From Pseudomonadota bacterium (GTDB lineage: Bacteria > Pseudomonadota > Gammaproteobacteria > Xanthomonadales > Rhodanobacteraceae): DNA of 64,000 nucleotides. Shown here piece after piece: positions 26,198 to 34,973 of the stretch. The stretch spans positions 62,001 to 126,000 of the forward strand of contig JAFEFS010000074.1 in NCBI GenBank assembly GCA_018240465.1. The letters are read 5' to 3'. Both the position numbers and the translations under genes were made by a program. The number at the start of each line of letters is the position of its first letter. Position 1 is the stretch's first letter. The notes below the pieces were generated by a model. That model was given only the letters and a program-made list of their open reading frames with translations. It did not search any database and was not told where the DNA came from.

Positions 26198-27442
26198 CTA
26201 CTCGATCGGAATGCCCGCACATTTTGCCGCCGCACGCACCGGATTGCAGCGCGCGATCGCGCCGTCGTCGAAGCGTACCCGATACGGACCGAAGCGCGGG
26301 TCGGGCTCGAAGTAGTCGGTCGAAACGAATTGTGCGCCGCTCGCGAATGCAGCCTCGCGGCGCGCAGTGTCGTTGCGCCGCGCCTCGAATGTGTCGGCGT
26401 CAGCACGCGTGCGCACGAGCAGGCCTGCCGCCACGGCCGTCTTGATGCGCTCCTGATCGGCAAGCGGGTCATTCAGCGTGATATAGCCAGCAGCAGGCGA
26501 ATCTTCCCTGGTCGTGGCGAACATCGCGCGACCTTCCAGCGATTTGCGTGCGCCCCGGTAGAGCGCAATCTTGTCGTCGCTCTCGTCGAGCGCGAACAGG
26601 ATGCGGCCGCGGGCCTGGCCGAGCGTCGGCCAGTGACCGGCGCTCGCGGCGTTGCGCAGCGTCGGGAATGCGCCCTGGATGCCGTCCGGCGTGATCAATT
26701 GCTTCGGCTTGAACACGCTGCGGATCTCGGCATCGAGCCGGTCGAACGCGGCCTCGTCGAACTTGAGCGCGGCTACCGAGCCGGGGCCGAGCTTCCCGTC
26801 CTTGGCGTTGATCAGAATCATGATCGGCACATGCCGCGGATGCGCGGCAGACCAGTCGCGTATGATCGTCAGGCAGGCCACGAAAGTCATGCAACTTGAG
26901 CGGAAATCGATGTCGGCCAGATGCATGACCTTGAAACCCGGCTTGGTCATTTGCGCGGTTTGTGCGGATGGCCACGGTGGCGACGCAAACCCCTTGCGCA
27001 TTGCGCCCGGCGGGTGCAGCCAGCGAGCGCCTTGCGGATCGTCCCAGACGTCGAGTTCGAGCTGACGGATGCCGAGATCAAGCTGCTCGTTGAGCGGGCG
27101 ATGACCGTAGTCGAGGCCGTCCGCGCCGTGCGCATCGAGCGCGTGGTGCGCGGCGAATTCCTCGGGTGGCATGTGCTGCTTGTAGCTGTTGTGCGTGCCG
27201 ATCACCTGCATGTCGTTCAAACGCAGATTGGTGTCGATCCAGGCCCGCGCGCAGGCTTTGTCGCCCGCTTGAGCGGCGTTCGTGGTTGCGAGGTTGCAGA
27301 GGCTGCTCGCTGCGCGCGATGGCTGCGCGAGCAGCCCTGTCGAAACGATGCAGAGTGATGCGATGAGGCTCGTCGCCCCGGCAAGGATTGCCGGGGTCCA
27401 AGCTGCAGATGTTGTTTCTCGATTGCATTTCATGCCTGGCAT
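26198..27442 (-). CDS. Ca2+-dependent phosphatidylinositol-specific phospholipase C-like protein
   Basis: 414 residues, exported. IGTHNSYK contains His84, the likely catalytic His of the PI-PLC X domain; LELDVWDD and HLADIDFRSSC are the other active-site segments of the Ca2+-dependent, phosphoinositide C1-like bacterial family. It would cleave phosphoinositides or related inositol phospholipids in the periplasm or outside the cell. The signal-peptide region (residues ~16-24, TPAILAGAT) is encoded by a CCCCGGCAA/TTGCCGGGG palindrome of repeat origin. Starts at 27442 and 27433 are both possible. It is flanked by PHP and TonB-receptor genes on the same strand. Confidence 0.85.
   Translation of the reverse strand: MPGMKCNRETTSAAWTPAILAGATSLIASLCIVSTGLLAQPSRAASSLCNLATTNAAQAGDKACARAWIDTNLRLNDMQVIGTHNSYKQHMPPEEFAAHHALDAHGADGLDYGHRPLNEQLDLGIRQLELDVWDDPQGARWLHPPGAMRKGFASPPWPSAQTAQMTKPGFKVMHLADIDFRSSCMTFVACLTIIRDWSAAHPRHVPIMILINAKDGKLGPGSVAALKFDEAAFDRLDAEIRSVFKPKQLITPDGIQGAFPTLRNAASAGHWPTLGQARGRILFALDESDDKIALYRGARKSLEGRAMFATTREDSPAAGYITLNDPLADQERIKTAVAAGLLVRTRADADTFEARRNDTARREAAFASGAQFVSTDYFEPDPRFGPYRVRFDDGAIARCNPVRAAAKCAGIPIE
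27376..27396. repeat. palindrome inside the PI-PLC signal-peptide coding region
   Basis: A perfect 9-bp stem (CCCCGGCAA/TTGCCGGGG, loop GGA) lies within codons for the signal peptide. A related hairpin lies upstream at 27462-27482, which suggests a REP-type repeat has become coding sequence. Confidence 0.6.
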
Positions 27443-27461
27443 TGCCGTAGCTGGTACCTCG

Positions 27462-27482
27462 GCCCCGGCTCCGTGCCGGGGC
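27462..27482. repeat. GCCCCGGC/GCCGGGGC intergenic hairpin
   Basis: A perfect 8-bp stem with a 5-nt loop sits between the TonB receptor and PI-PLC genes. No T-run follows on the minus strand, so read-through of the operon is plausible. Confidence 0.55.
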
Positions 27483-27511
27483 GACGCTGTCCCTTGCGAG
27501 GGCCGTGCCGA

Positions 27512-30073
27512 TCAGAACTTGTACATCACCGACAGACGATAGGCGCGACCGAGCAGCGGGCGGGCGAGGAAGGTGTTGGCGAGCGGGTTGTTGGCGACGA
27601 GTTCGCCCGCACGCGGATTGCCTTCGGTCAGGCCCTGCGAGTTGTTGATGTTGTCAACGTAGCCGAACACGGTCCAGCGATCGTCGACCTTGTAGCTCGC
27701 GCTGGCGTTGTAGGTCTTGTACGAGGGAAGCACGAAGGTGTTGGCGGTGTCGGAGTAACGTTTGCCTTCGTACTCGGCGCTGAACTGAAGGCGCAGCTTG
27801 CCGTCGAGCAGGTTTAGACCGGGCACGATGCGGATGCTGTTCTTCGGTACGCGAATGAGTTGGTGATCGTTGAAGTTGAATGCCGTGGGCTTGCCGTTGA
27901 TGACGCTATAGCCGGCGAAATTCTTGTACTTCGGATCTTCGATCGTTGCGTTGAATGTCACGTCGAACCAGTCCACGGGATAGAAACCGCCTTCGAGTTC
28001 CAGGCCGGTGGTCCTGGTGCTGGCGAAGACCGTCTGGCTCGGGCCGGGGACATTCGGATTGTTCGGATCGAAACTGACCGTGGAGAAGCCCACGTTGTCG
28101 TACTTCGTGTAGAAGAAGGTGCCGTAGAACTCGACCCAGCGGTTGGCGAATTTGTAGCCGAATTCACCGAGATCCATCGTCTGCGTCAGCGGAGTCGCGT
28201 TCGGGTTGTCGATGTAGGCGGACAGGTTCGGCAGGCGGTAGGTCGACGTCCAGCGCGCGAAGACACCGGAGCGCTCGTCGAATTGGTAGTTCAGGCCGAT
28301 GGTACCGCCGGTGTGATCGAAGTCGCGGCTGAACGGCTTGAACACGCCGGTGCCGTTGAGCACCTGGGAGTTGGTGAACGTGCCGTCGAGATTGTACGGG
28401 GCCTTCAGCGCGTTGGTGCCGTTGAAGTCCACTTTTTCGTAACGTGCGCCATAGTCGAGGCGCAGCCTGTCGGTGAGCTGCCACTCGTCGGAGAAGTACA
28501 GCGCGTTGCTGTTCTGGCTGCCACCCGCATTGGCCCATTCGTAGCCGTTCTTGTAGATGCCGTTCTGGGTGATGTTGCCAAGGACGGCGCCGCTGGCGTC
28601 GACGGCGACGAGATTGAGCAGGCGCGCGTTATTCTCGACGTCGAGCAGCACGGTCGAGGAATAGCGGTCGAACTTGAGATCGATGTGCGCGATGTACCAG
28701 CCGACGGTGAAATCGTGCTGGCCGGCGAAGTCGAACTTTGCCGACAGACGTGCGTCGTTCATGTACTCCTGGGTCGGCGAGGTCACGCTGCGCAGACCGC
28801 CGATGACCGCGAGGCCGTTGCCGTTCTGGTTGAGCAGGTCGAAGATCGTCGAGGGTGAATCGACGTAGCGCAGCTGCAGTCCGGCCGTACCGGAGTAGAT
28901 CATCAGCGGATTGGGTTTGGCCCCGAGCGCGGCGTTGATCAGGCCCTGCCCCGAGTACAACGTGTTCGGGAACATGCCGTTGCGTACAGTGTGCGTGTCG
29001 TTGATGCGCAGGCCGTCGGTGAACTTGATGTTGTCGGTGATGCTCTGCTCGAACTTCCACGTCGCCTGTGAACGATGCACCTGCGTGCCGGTGTCGTTCG
29101 AGTAGGAGTAGGGCTTGCCGTCCGGTCCGGTCAGCATCACGTGATTGGTTTCGGGGCCGGCGAACGTGCCGTAGTTGCCGTCGAAACCGGGTACCGCGCG
29201 CACCTTGCCGCCGGGATAGGTACGCATCGGAATGCCAAGGTCGAAATACACGGTGTCGACCATGCGCTTGTAGTCGAAGCTGAGTTTTCCGGTTTCCCAT
29301 TCCTTCGAGATCGTCGCACGCAGTTGGCCGCCCTGGTCGGCGGTGTAGCCGGGTTCGCGCACGCCGTCGTCCTGGCGGTAGTAGCCGCCGAGCGCGAGTT
29401 TCCAGCCGTCGCCGAGCGGTGTACCGAACCAGAAGTCGCCGCGGTTGAGGCCGTAGTCCCCGACCGTGTACTTGAACAGGCCCGAGGCTTCCTCGCCGAC
29501 CTGGCGCGGGATGTAGTTGACTGCGCCGGCCGGCGCGTTCGAATAAAACAGAGACGACGGGCCGCCGCGCACGACTTCGAGGCCGTCGATGGTTTCGTCG
29601 AGACGGAACGCCTGGTCACCGTTGAGATAGCCGAGCGAGGGGTCATGATCGACCGGCAGGCCGTCCTCGAGCAGCGTGATCGAGCCGAAGCCGTCGACGG
29701 GGATGCCTCGCGCACGGACGTTGCCGCTCGCTTCACCGCCCGATGCCTCGACCCAGAAGCCCGGCACCGACTTCAGCGATTCGGTCACGCTGGTCGGTGC
29801 CTGCAGGCGCAGCTTGTCCTCGCCGATCGTCGTGATCGAATAGCTGGTCTGTTCCTTGGTGCGGGCATCGACGCCGGCGCGGCCGGTGACGATGACCGAC
29901 GCCATGTTCTGCGTCGTCTTGGTGGACGCATCGGCCGGAGCGGTCTGCGGATCCGGAACGGCGGCATTTGCGTCGGCCGCTGTGGCGGCGGCTTCGGTTG
30001 CGCTTGCGGCCGTAGCAAGAACGCAAGACAGGGCGAGTGTGCTGCACAAGGTCAGAATACGGTAGTGGCACAT
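27512..30073 (-). CDS. TonB-dependent outer-membrane receptor
   Basis: 853 residues from MCHYRIL (30073), with a GGAGA ribosome site just upstream and signal peptide LCSTLALSCVLATAASA. A TonB-box-like ASVIVTGRAG is followed by a plug domain (VTESLKSVPGFWVEASGG, RGIPVDGFGSITLLEDGLPV, DGLEVVRGGPSSLFYSNAPAGAVNY) and a barrel ending YRLSVMYKF. It imports an unidentified ligand. Downstream PI-PLC and PHP enzymes on the same strand suggest a scavenging operon in which the enzymes release a product that the receptor takes up, or the receptor takes up the intact substrate. Confidence 0.9.
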   Translation of the reverse strand: MCHYRILTLCSTLALSCVLATAASATEAAATAADANAAVPDPQTAPADASTKTTQNMASVIVTGRAGVDARTKEQTSYSITTIGEDKLRLQAPTSVTESLKSVPGFWVEASGGEASGNVRARGIPVDGFGSITLLEDGLPVDHDPSLGYLNGDQAFRLDETIDGLEVVRGGPSSLFYSNAPAGAVNYIPRQVGEEASGLFKYTVGDYGLNRGDFWFGTPLGDGWKLALGGYYRQDDGVREPGYTADQGGQLRATISKEWETGKLSFDYKRMVDTVYFDLGIPMRTYPGGKVRAVPGFDGNYGTFAGPETNHVMLTGPDGKPYSYSNDTGTQVHRSQATWKFEQSITDNIKFTDGLRINDTHTVRNGMFPNTLYSGQGLINAALGAKPNPLMIYSGTAGLQLRYVDSPSTIFDLLNQNGNGLAVIGGLRSVTSPTQEYMNDARLSAKFDFAGQHDFTVGWYIAHIDLKFDRYSSTVLLDVENNARLLNLVAVDASGAVLGNITQNGIYKNGYEWANAGGSQNSNALYFSDEWQLTDRLRLDYGARYEKVDFNGTNALKAPYNLDGTFTNSQVLNGTGVFKPFSRDFDHTGGTIGLNYQFDERSGVFARWTSTYRLPNLSAYIDNPNATPLTQTMDLGEFGYKFANRWVEFYGTFFYTKYDNVGFSTVSFDPNNPNVPGPSQTVFASTRTTGLELEGGFYPVDWFDVTFNATIEDPKYKNFAGYSVINGKPTAFNFNDHQLIRVPKNSIRIVPGLNLLDGKLRLQFSAEYEGKRYSDTANTFVLPSYKTYNASASYKVDDRWTVFGYVDNINNSQGLTEGNPRAGELVANNPLANTFLARPLLGRAYRLSVMYKF

Positions 30074-30381
30074 GAACGAATCTCCGCTAGGAAAAAATCG
30101 CAACGACGAAAAAAAGGAGACAGCGTGTGGTGCGCGCCGGTCAGGCCGAGCGAGCATAGGCACCAGCGAACGCTATTGCAATTTGCATTGCAACATTGTG
30201 TACATTAGAAAAAAAATTCCATTTATGGGCGTGACCCGATCCACTGCATGAGCCCTCGGCGCTGCACGTAGGAAAACTTTACCGGCAAAATCTAACCGCG
30301 GTTTGTGTCAGGTGAATGTCAGTTCACCCGCATCCGCGGTGAGGTGTGTGAGGATTTCGAAGCGTTTCCATGCGGGCGCGA
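30074..30381. other. 308-nt intergenic region upstream of the TonB receptor
   Basis: No gene is seen. It holds the probable promoter of the minus-strand TonB receptor operon, an inverted repeat at 30176-30193 and an AT-rich stretch at 30180-30225. Confidence 0.6.
30176..30193. promoter_or_regulatory. TTGCAAT-N4-ATTGCAA inverted repeat, candidate operator
   Basis: An exact 7-bp inverted repeat with a 4-nt spacer lies about 100 nt upstream of the TonB receptor start. The size and symmetry suit a dimeric repressor. The regulator is not identified; the AraC-family protein nearby is one possibility, though AraC sites are usually direct repeats. Confidence 0.4.
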
Positions 30382-31245
30382 TCAACGACGAAGGCGAGCC
30401 AACAGTCGCCGATTGAGCGCGCGCTGCTGTTGCTGCCAGACCGCGAGTTGGTCCTCCGGAACGGGGCTCTGGCCGTCGGCGCGGCTCAACCAGCGCTTCC
30501 AGGGTGTCGAGTAGGCGTAGGCGGAGACTTCGCCGTTGATGTCGCTGCCGACGAGTCGGCCTGCGAGCGTGTCGATGACCGCGTTCACGTGGGCTTCAAG
30601 CAGGCGACCCTGGTCCCAGTTGGTGCGCGCGGTTTCGGGGCTCAGCGCGTCCTTGTCGATCGTCAGATACGTAGGGGCGGGTGACGAACCCAGGGTGGCG
30701 AGGAAGGCATCGATCAGAGTGTCGGGCGTGGCGAACACCTTGAACGCACGGCCGATACCGATGCGTGTGGCCCAACGCACGTCGACATCCATACACCAGT
30801 TGGTCAGCTTGCCGGCGTACAGCGGCCTCAGGTAATTCTCCCAACTGTGCGCGGTGCCCACGTCGTTCGAGGTGATGCCGAGCACGTGCACGTGGCTGAC
30901 GAATGGCAGCGCGGCGACGCGGCGCACCCACGAACCGCAGTGGATGCCGAACGGGAAACGCATGTTGTCCGGGTGGTTGTCGAACACGACGACCTGGAAC
31001 GGTCCCTTGTCGCGCAGGCGCCGGATCAACGGCCAGCTCAGGTGGTGAAAGTCACCGCTGCCCATGAATACGGTGCCGTAGTCCGCGGGCAGCTCGGCGT
31101 CGAGCACGCGTGCGAGTTCGTCCATGCGGTGATTGGAGCAGCCGAAGCGGATTGCCTCTTGCCAGCCGGCAAGGTCGATCGTGAGTGCGTCCGGCAAGTT
31201 GCCGACCGATCGGTCGAAATCGAGGATGACCGGGAGCAGGCTCAC
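30382..31245 (-). CDS. arginase/agmatinase-fold family protein
   Basis: 287 residues, starting at a GTG that overlaps the stop of the upstream gene (GTGA). Ureohydrolase metal-ligand motifs are recognisable in variant form: GSGDFHH (His67) for GGDHS, FDNHPD (Asp89, His91, Asp93) for DAHxD, and LTIDKDALSP (Asp197, Asp199) for SxDxDxxDP. It should therefore bind a Mn-type dimetal site, but the substrate loop differs from arginases, so the guanidino or amide substrate is unknown. The overlap with a FemAB-like acyltransferase gene suggests a joint pathway. Confidence 0.78.
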   Translation of the reverse strand: MSLLPVILDFDRSVGNLPDALTIDLAGWQEAIRFGCSNHRMDELARVLDAELPADYGTVFMGSGDFHHLSWPLIRRLRDKGPFQVVVFDNHPDNMRFPFGIHCGSWVRRVAALPFVSHVHVLGITSNDVGTAHSWENYLRPLYAGKLTNWCMDVDVRWATRIGIGRAFKVFATPDTLIDAFLATLGSSPAPTYLTIDKDALSPETARTNWDQGRLLEAHVNAVIDTLAGRLVGSDINGEVSAYAYSTPWKRWLSRADGQSPVPEDQLAVWQQQQRALNRRLLARLRR

Positions 31246-32372
31246 GGTGACTTGCCTTCCAGCGCAGCGCGATCGCTTTCGAACGCGCCCGAGAACCGGC
31301 GCAGGATCGCGCGCAGCAACGGGTTGCGCACGTGTACGGCGTGCCGCGTGAAGGTGAATTTCGCGCCGAGATAACGTTTGATCTCGGGGTCGGTCCAGCC
31401 GGCGATGTAGTGCCTGAGGCCGTGTTGCAGCGCGTAGTCGAGGTTGCGCATCCAACTGATGAAATACAGGTTGAGGTCGCGGGCCTGCGGATAGACGAAA
31501 CCGACGTACTTGTCGACGAGGTTGCCGGCGCAGACATAGCACAGGTTGAAGCCGATCATGCGGCCCGCGTGGCGGTAGACGAAGAGGATGCCGCCGCTGC
31601 GGGCGTCCTGCAGGATGGCGTTGAAGTAGTCGGCCGTGAGCAGGTCGAAGTGGATCTCGCTCTGATTGTATACATTGAGGAAAAGCGAATAGTACTCCGC
31701 GCGCACGGTGGGGTCGGCGAAGCGCGCATCGCCCGTGGCTACGGTTTCGAACTCCAGTTCGGCGGCGCTGCGCAGTTTGCGGCGGATGTCCTTGCGCCGA
31801 CCCGAAGAAAGCCGCGCGAGGTATTCGTCGGTCGAGGCGAAGTCGATGGCCACATAGGCCAGCGCCTGACCTTCGAGCAGGACGAAACCGTTCTCGCGGC
31901 TAGCGTCGGCCAATGCTTTCGATGCCGCATTGTCGTCCGCGGCCAGCAGCGGCGAATCTTGCGGGATGTCCTTGATGATCAGGAAGGCGTAGTCGTGCGC
32001 ATGCCGTGCCTTGATCCGCGCCACCAGTGCCCGCCCATCCACCTGCGCCGGCAGCGGCGTGTACTCGGTGACCGTGGTGCCAACGAAACAGGTCAGTGGC
32101 TTCAGCCATTCGCCCCACCAGCGATGCAGCGGCAGCGTGGTGATGCGCCGCTTCGCCTCCGGCTCCATCGTCGTGAGCAGGTCGAACCGGGCGACGAACC
32201 AGGGCGCGCCGTCTTGGGTGGCGCCGGTGGAAAAATCCTCGGGCGGGTAGGCGAGGAACTGTGTGACGAGACCGGCCGGTTCGAGCAGATTCAAATACGC
32301 CGGAGCCGGGTGATCGGTGGAATCCATCGGGGAATGCGGTGCGCCGGAGGTGCCTTGCTGGATGCGCGGCAT
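31242..32372 (-). CDS. FemAB-like/GNAT-fold acyltransferase
   Basis: About 376 residues. The C-terminal half has the FemAB/GNAT-like pattern: RKDIRRKLRSAAELEFETV, FLNVYNQSEIHFDLLTADYF, GGILFVYRHAGRMIGFNLCYVCAGNLVDKYVGFVYPQARDLNLYFISWM. Related proteins transfer amino acids or acyl groups to peptidoglycan or to small molecules. ATG 32372 has AGGGG close upstream; GTG 32393 and ATG 32327 are alternatives. Its TGA overlaps the GTG of the arginase-fold gene. The specific acceptor is unknown. Confidence 0.75.
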   Translation of the reverse strand: MPRIQQGTSGAPHSPMDSTDHPAPAYLNLLEPAGLVTQFLAYPPEDFSTGATQDGAPWFVARFDLLTTMEPEAKRRITTLPLHRWWGEWLKPLTCFVGTTVTEYTPLPAQVDGRALVARIKARHAHDYAFLIIKDIPQDSPLLAADDNAASKALADASRENGFVLLEGQALAYVAIDFASTDEYLARLSSGRRKDIRRKLRSAAELEFETVATGDARFADPTVRAEYYSLFLNVYNQSEIHFDLLTADYFNAILQDARSGGILFVYRHAGRMIGFNLCYVCAGNLVDKYVGFVYPQARDLNLYFISWMRNLDYALQHGLRHYIAGWTDPEIKRYLGAKFTFTRHAVHVRNPLLRAILRRFSGAFESDRAALEGKSP

Positions 32373-32734
32373 GAACCCCTGATTTTCGCACAAAGCCGTA
32401 GGGACGATTTCGTTCCGCGTATTCGGGCTTTGCCGTTGGTGTGCTCTCGGACCGGTGGCGAACGAAACGCCTTACCGGGTCGGCCCGCCAATGTTCCCGA
32501 TACCAGGCATTTTTTAAATTTGATGTCGGCACGCACTCACTTTTTGTAAATTTTGAGTTATGCTCAAAGCACTGTGTCTGCATGGCTGTTGTGAGTTGTG
32601 ACCGGCGAATCCTGAAGTCCGCGTACGCTGGTCCTTCGATCGCTACATCGTCAACCTCGAGCTTCCTGCATTCCAGTAAGTCGTCCGCTCGTGTTGCGCT
32701 TGCGGATTTGTCTTTCAAGTTTTGTGGAGTTTTT
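32373..32734 (+). promoter_or_regulatory. 362-nt gap with the likely cold-shock promoter and long 5' leader
   Basis: No gene is visible. A TATGCT -10-like hexamer lies at 32559-32564 after an AT-rich run, which would give a leader of about 165 nt before the cold-shock gene. Long leaders that refold with temperature are known for cspA-type genes. No -35 match is convincing, and the structure was not computed. Confidence 0.4.
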
Positions 32735-32944
32735 ATGTCGGATCGTGAGGTAGGTACCGTCAAGTGGTTCAACGACAGCAAGGGTTTCGGATTCATCAGC
32801 CGTGAAAACGGCCCGGATGTGTTCGTGCATTTCCGCGCGATCACCGGTACCGGTTTCCGTACCCTGCAGGAAGGCCAGAAGGTCAGCTTCAAGGTCGTTC
32901 AGGGCCAGAAGGGCCTGCAGGCGGACGAAGTCGCTCCCGCCTGA
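32735..32944 (+). CDS. cold-shock domain protein (CspA family)
   Basis: 69 residues, the usual length. It has the nucleic-acid-binding motifs KGFGFI (RNP1, 16-21) and VFVHF (RNP2, 29-33) in the order [20 protein letters not shown], then DVFVHFRAI. It binds single-stranded RNA/DNA and melts mRNA structure. GGAG lies 7 nt before ATG 32735. A strong terminator follows, so it is a monocistronic gene with a long leader. Confidence 0.96.
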   Translation: MSDREVGTVKWFNDSKGFGFISRENGPDVFVHFRAITGTGFRTLQEGQKVSFKVVQGQKGLQADEVAPA

Positions 32945-32970
32945 TTTTCTTCAGAGCCAACTAACTTCCG

Positions 32971-33005
32971 CGCCCCGGCGAACGAGCTTTCGCCGGGGCG
33001 TTTTT
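32971..33005 (+). terminator. Rho-independent terminator of the cold-shock gene
   Basis: A 12-bp GC-rich stem (CGCCCCGGCGAA/TTCGCCGGGGCG) with a 6-nt loop is followed directly by TTTTT. Confidence 0.93.
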
Positions 33006-33081
33006 ATTTGCCGATGAAAACGATTACAGGAACGTTCTAGAAGCACGCCTGCGACGGGTGACGCCACTTCCTCGCTGTTTT

Positions 33082-33951
33082 TCAGAAGCGGCCCGCGCGA
33101 AAATCCTCGACCGCCTGGATGATCTGCTGCTGTGTATTCATCACGAACGGGCCGTACTTGGCGACCGGCTCGTTGAGCGGCCGGCCGGCGACGAGGATGG
33201 CCCGCGCCACCGCGGGCGCTTCGATGCGCACCTTGTCGCCACTGCGGCTGAGCACGCCGAGATCGCCGCGCAGCAAGCCGCTCGCCGCGCCGTCGCCGAC
33301 CTTGGCCTGACCTTCGTAGACGTAGACGAAGCCGTTGTGTCCGGCCGGGATGTCGACTTCGGCCGATGCGCCTGCATCGAGGCGCAGATCCAGATACAGC
33401 GGATCCGTGGCGACGTTGTCGACCGGCCCACGCACGCCGGCTTGTTCGCCGACGAGCACGCGCGCCATCACGCCCGGCGCGAGTTGCACTTCGGGAATGC
33501 GCTCGTGGGCGATGTCCTGATAACGCGGTGCGATCATCTTGTCCTTGGCCGGCAGGTTGACCCAGAGCTGGAAACCCTGCATCAACCCGTCCTCTTGTTC
33601 CGGCATTTCCGAGTGGACGATGCCGCGGCCGGCCGTCATCCACTGCACGCTGCCCGGCGTGAGCAAACCCGAGTTGCCTTGGTTGTCGCCGTGGCGCATG
33701 CGCCCGGCGAGCATATAGGTCACGGTCTCGAAACCGCGGTGCGGATGTTCAGGGAAGCCGGCGATGTAGTCCGCGCCCGAGTCCGAGCGGAATTCATCGA
33801 GCATGAGGAACGGGTCGAGCATGTCCAGCGCCGGCTGGCCGATCACGCGCGTGAGCTTGACGCCAGCGCCGTCGCTGGTCGGCAGGCCGCGCACAATGCG
33901 CGTCACCTGGCGATGGATTTCGGGATGAGAAACGGGGTTGACGCTGGCCAT
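33082..33951 (-). CDS. pirin family protein
   Basis: 289 residues. The pirin N-terminal cupin is clear: FPEHPHRGFETVTYMLAGRMRHGD holds the metal His residues and Glu, followed by GSVQWMTAGRGIVHSEMPE. The C-terminal cupin (IPAGHNGFVYVYEGQAKVG, ARAILVAGRPLNEPVAKYGPFVMNT) is also typical. Pirins are Fe-binding proteins, some with quercetinase activity or redox-sensing roles. A second pirin gene is divergent from it across 145 nt. Confidence 0.93.
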   Translation of the reverse strand: MASVNPVSHPEIHRQVTRIVRGLPTSDGAGVKLTRVIGQPALDMLDPFLMLDEFRSDSGADYIAGFPEHPHRGFETVTYMLAGRMRHGDNQGNSGLLTPGSVQWMTAGRGIVHSEMPEQEDGLMQGFQLWVNLPAKDKMIAPRYQDIAHERIPEVQLAPGVMARVLVGEQAGVRGPVDNVATDPLYLDLRLDAGASAEVDIPAGHNGFVYVYEGQAKVGDGAASGLLRGDLGVLSRSGDKVRIEAPAVARAILVAGRPLNEPVAKYGPFVMNTQQQIIQAVEDFRAGRF

Positions 33952-34096
33952 GATGCGCTCCGAAAGTTTTCGACGGCGCGAATATATGCCCTCGGCACGG
34001 CGAAACCAGCCGGCGCGGCGCGAACGCAGCGTTCCGCACTTGGAACGATGCGAAGGCTACACTGTCGACAGTGTTAACCGCTGGATTCGCAGCACC

Positions 34097-34969
34097 ATGA
34101 ATAGCTCCATTTCCCACCTGATCGACGGCCGCGTCCACGACCTCGGCGACGGTTTCGTCGTGCGTCGCGTGTTGCCGCACATCGATGCGCGTCACATCGG
34201 CCCTTTCGTGTTCTTCGATCATGTGGGGCCGGTGGAAATGAAACCGGGGCAGGGCATGGACGTGCGCCCGCATCCGCATATCGGCCTGGCCACGGTGACG
34301 TATCTGTTCGACGGAGCGATTCGCCATCGCGATTCGCTCGGCAGCGTGCAGGACATCCGTCCCGGCGACGTCAACTGGATGACCGCCGGCCGCGGCATCG
34401 TCCACTCCGAGCGCACGCCCGATGCCGAACGCGCTTCCGGGCAGAAGCTGCATGGCATCCAGATCTGGGTCGCGCTGCCGAAATCGGCAGAAGAAATCGA
34501 GCCCGAATTCCACCATCATCCGGTCGCGAGCCTGCCGGTGATCGAGCGCGACGGCGTGCGCCTGCGCCTCGTCGTCGGCGACGCGCTCGGCCTGCATTCG
34601 CCGGTGCGCATCTTCGCGCCGATGTTCTATCTCGCCGCCGGGTTCGGCGCGGGCGGCCGATTCGTTTTGCCTGCTGAATATGCAGAACGCGGCGTTTACG
34701 CCGTCGATGCCGACCTCGTTGTCGGCGGCGAACCGATCGCAGCGCAAAGCATGGCGGTGCTCGCTGAGGGGGCGGAGGTCGAGATCGTCGCGCCGAACGG
34801 TGGCCATGCGGTGTTCTTCGGCGGCGCGCCGCTGGACGGCGAACGCCATCTCAACTGGAATTTCGTGTCGAGCAGGCGCGAGCGCATCGAGCAGGCCCGG
34901 CAGGACTGGGCGGCGCGGCGCTTCGGCCAAGTGCCGGGCGAAACGGAGTTTATTCCGTTGCCCGCTTGA
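34097..34969 (+). CDS. pirin family protein (second copy)
   Basis: 290 residues from MNSSISHLIDG. The cupin metal segment is RPHPHIGLATVTYLFDGAIRHRD and the second motif is GDVNWMTAGRGIVHSERTPD. It differs considerably from the neighbouring pirin in the C-terminal half (AAGFGAGGRFVLPAEYAERGVYAV), so it is a distinct paralogue, not a recent duplicate. Divergent placement suggests shared control from the 145-nt gap. Function is not specified by sequence. Confidence 0.93.
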   Translation: MNSSISHLIDGRVHDLGDGFVVRRVLPHIDARHIGPFVFFDHVGPVEMKPGQGMDVRPHPHIGLATVTYLFDGAIRHRDSLGSVQDIRPGDVNWMTAGRGIVHSERTPDAERASGQKLHGIQIWVALPKSAEEIEPEFHHHPVASLPVIERDGVRLRLVVGDALGLHSPVRIFAPMFYLAAGFGAGGRFVLPAEYAERGVYAVDADLVVGGEPIAAQSMAVLAEGAEVEIVAPNGGHAVFFGGAPLDGERHLNWNFVSSRRERIEQARQDWAARRFGQVPGETEFIPLPA

Positions 34970-34973
34970 AACC

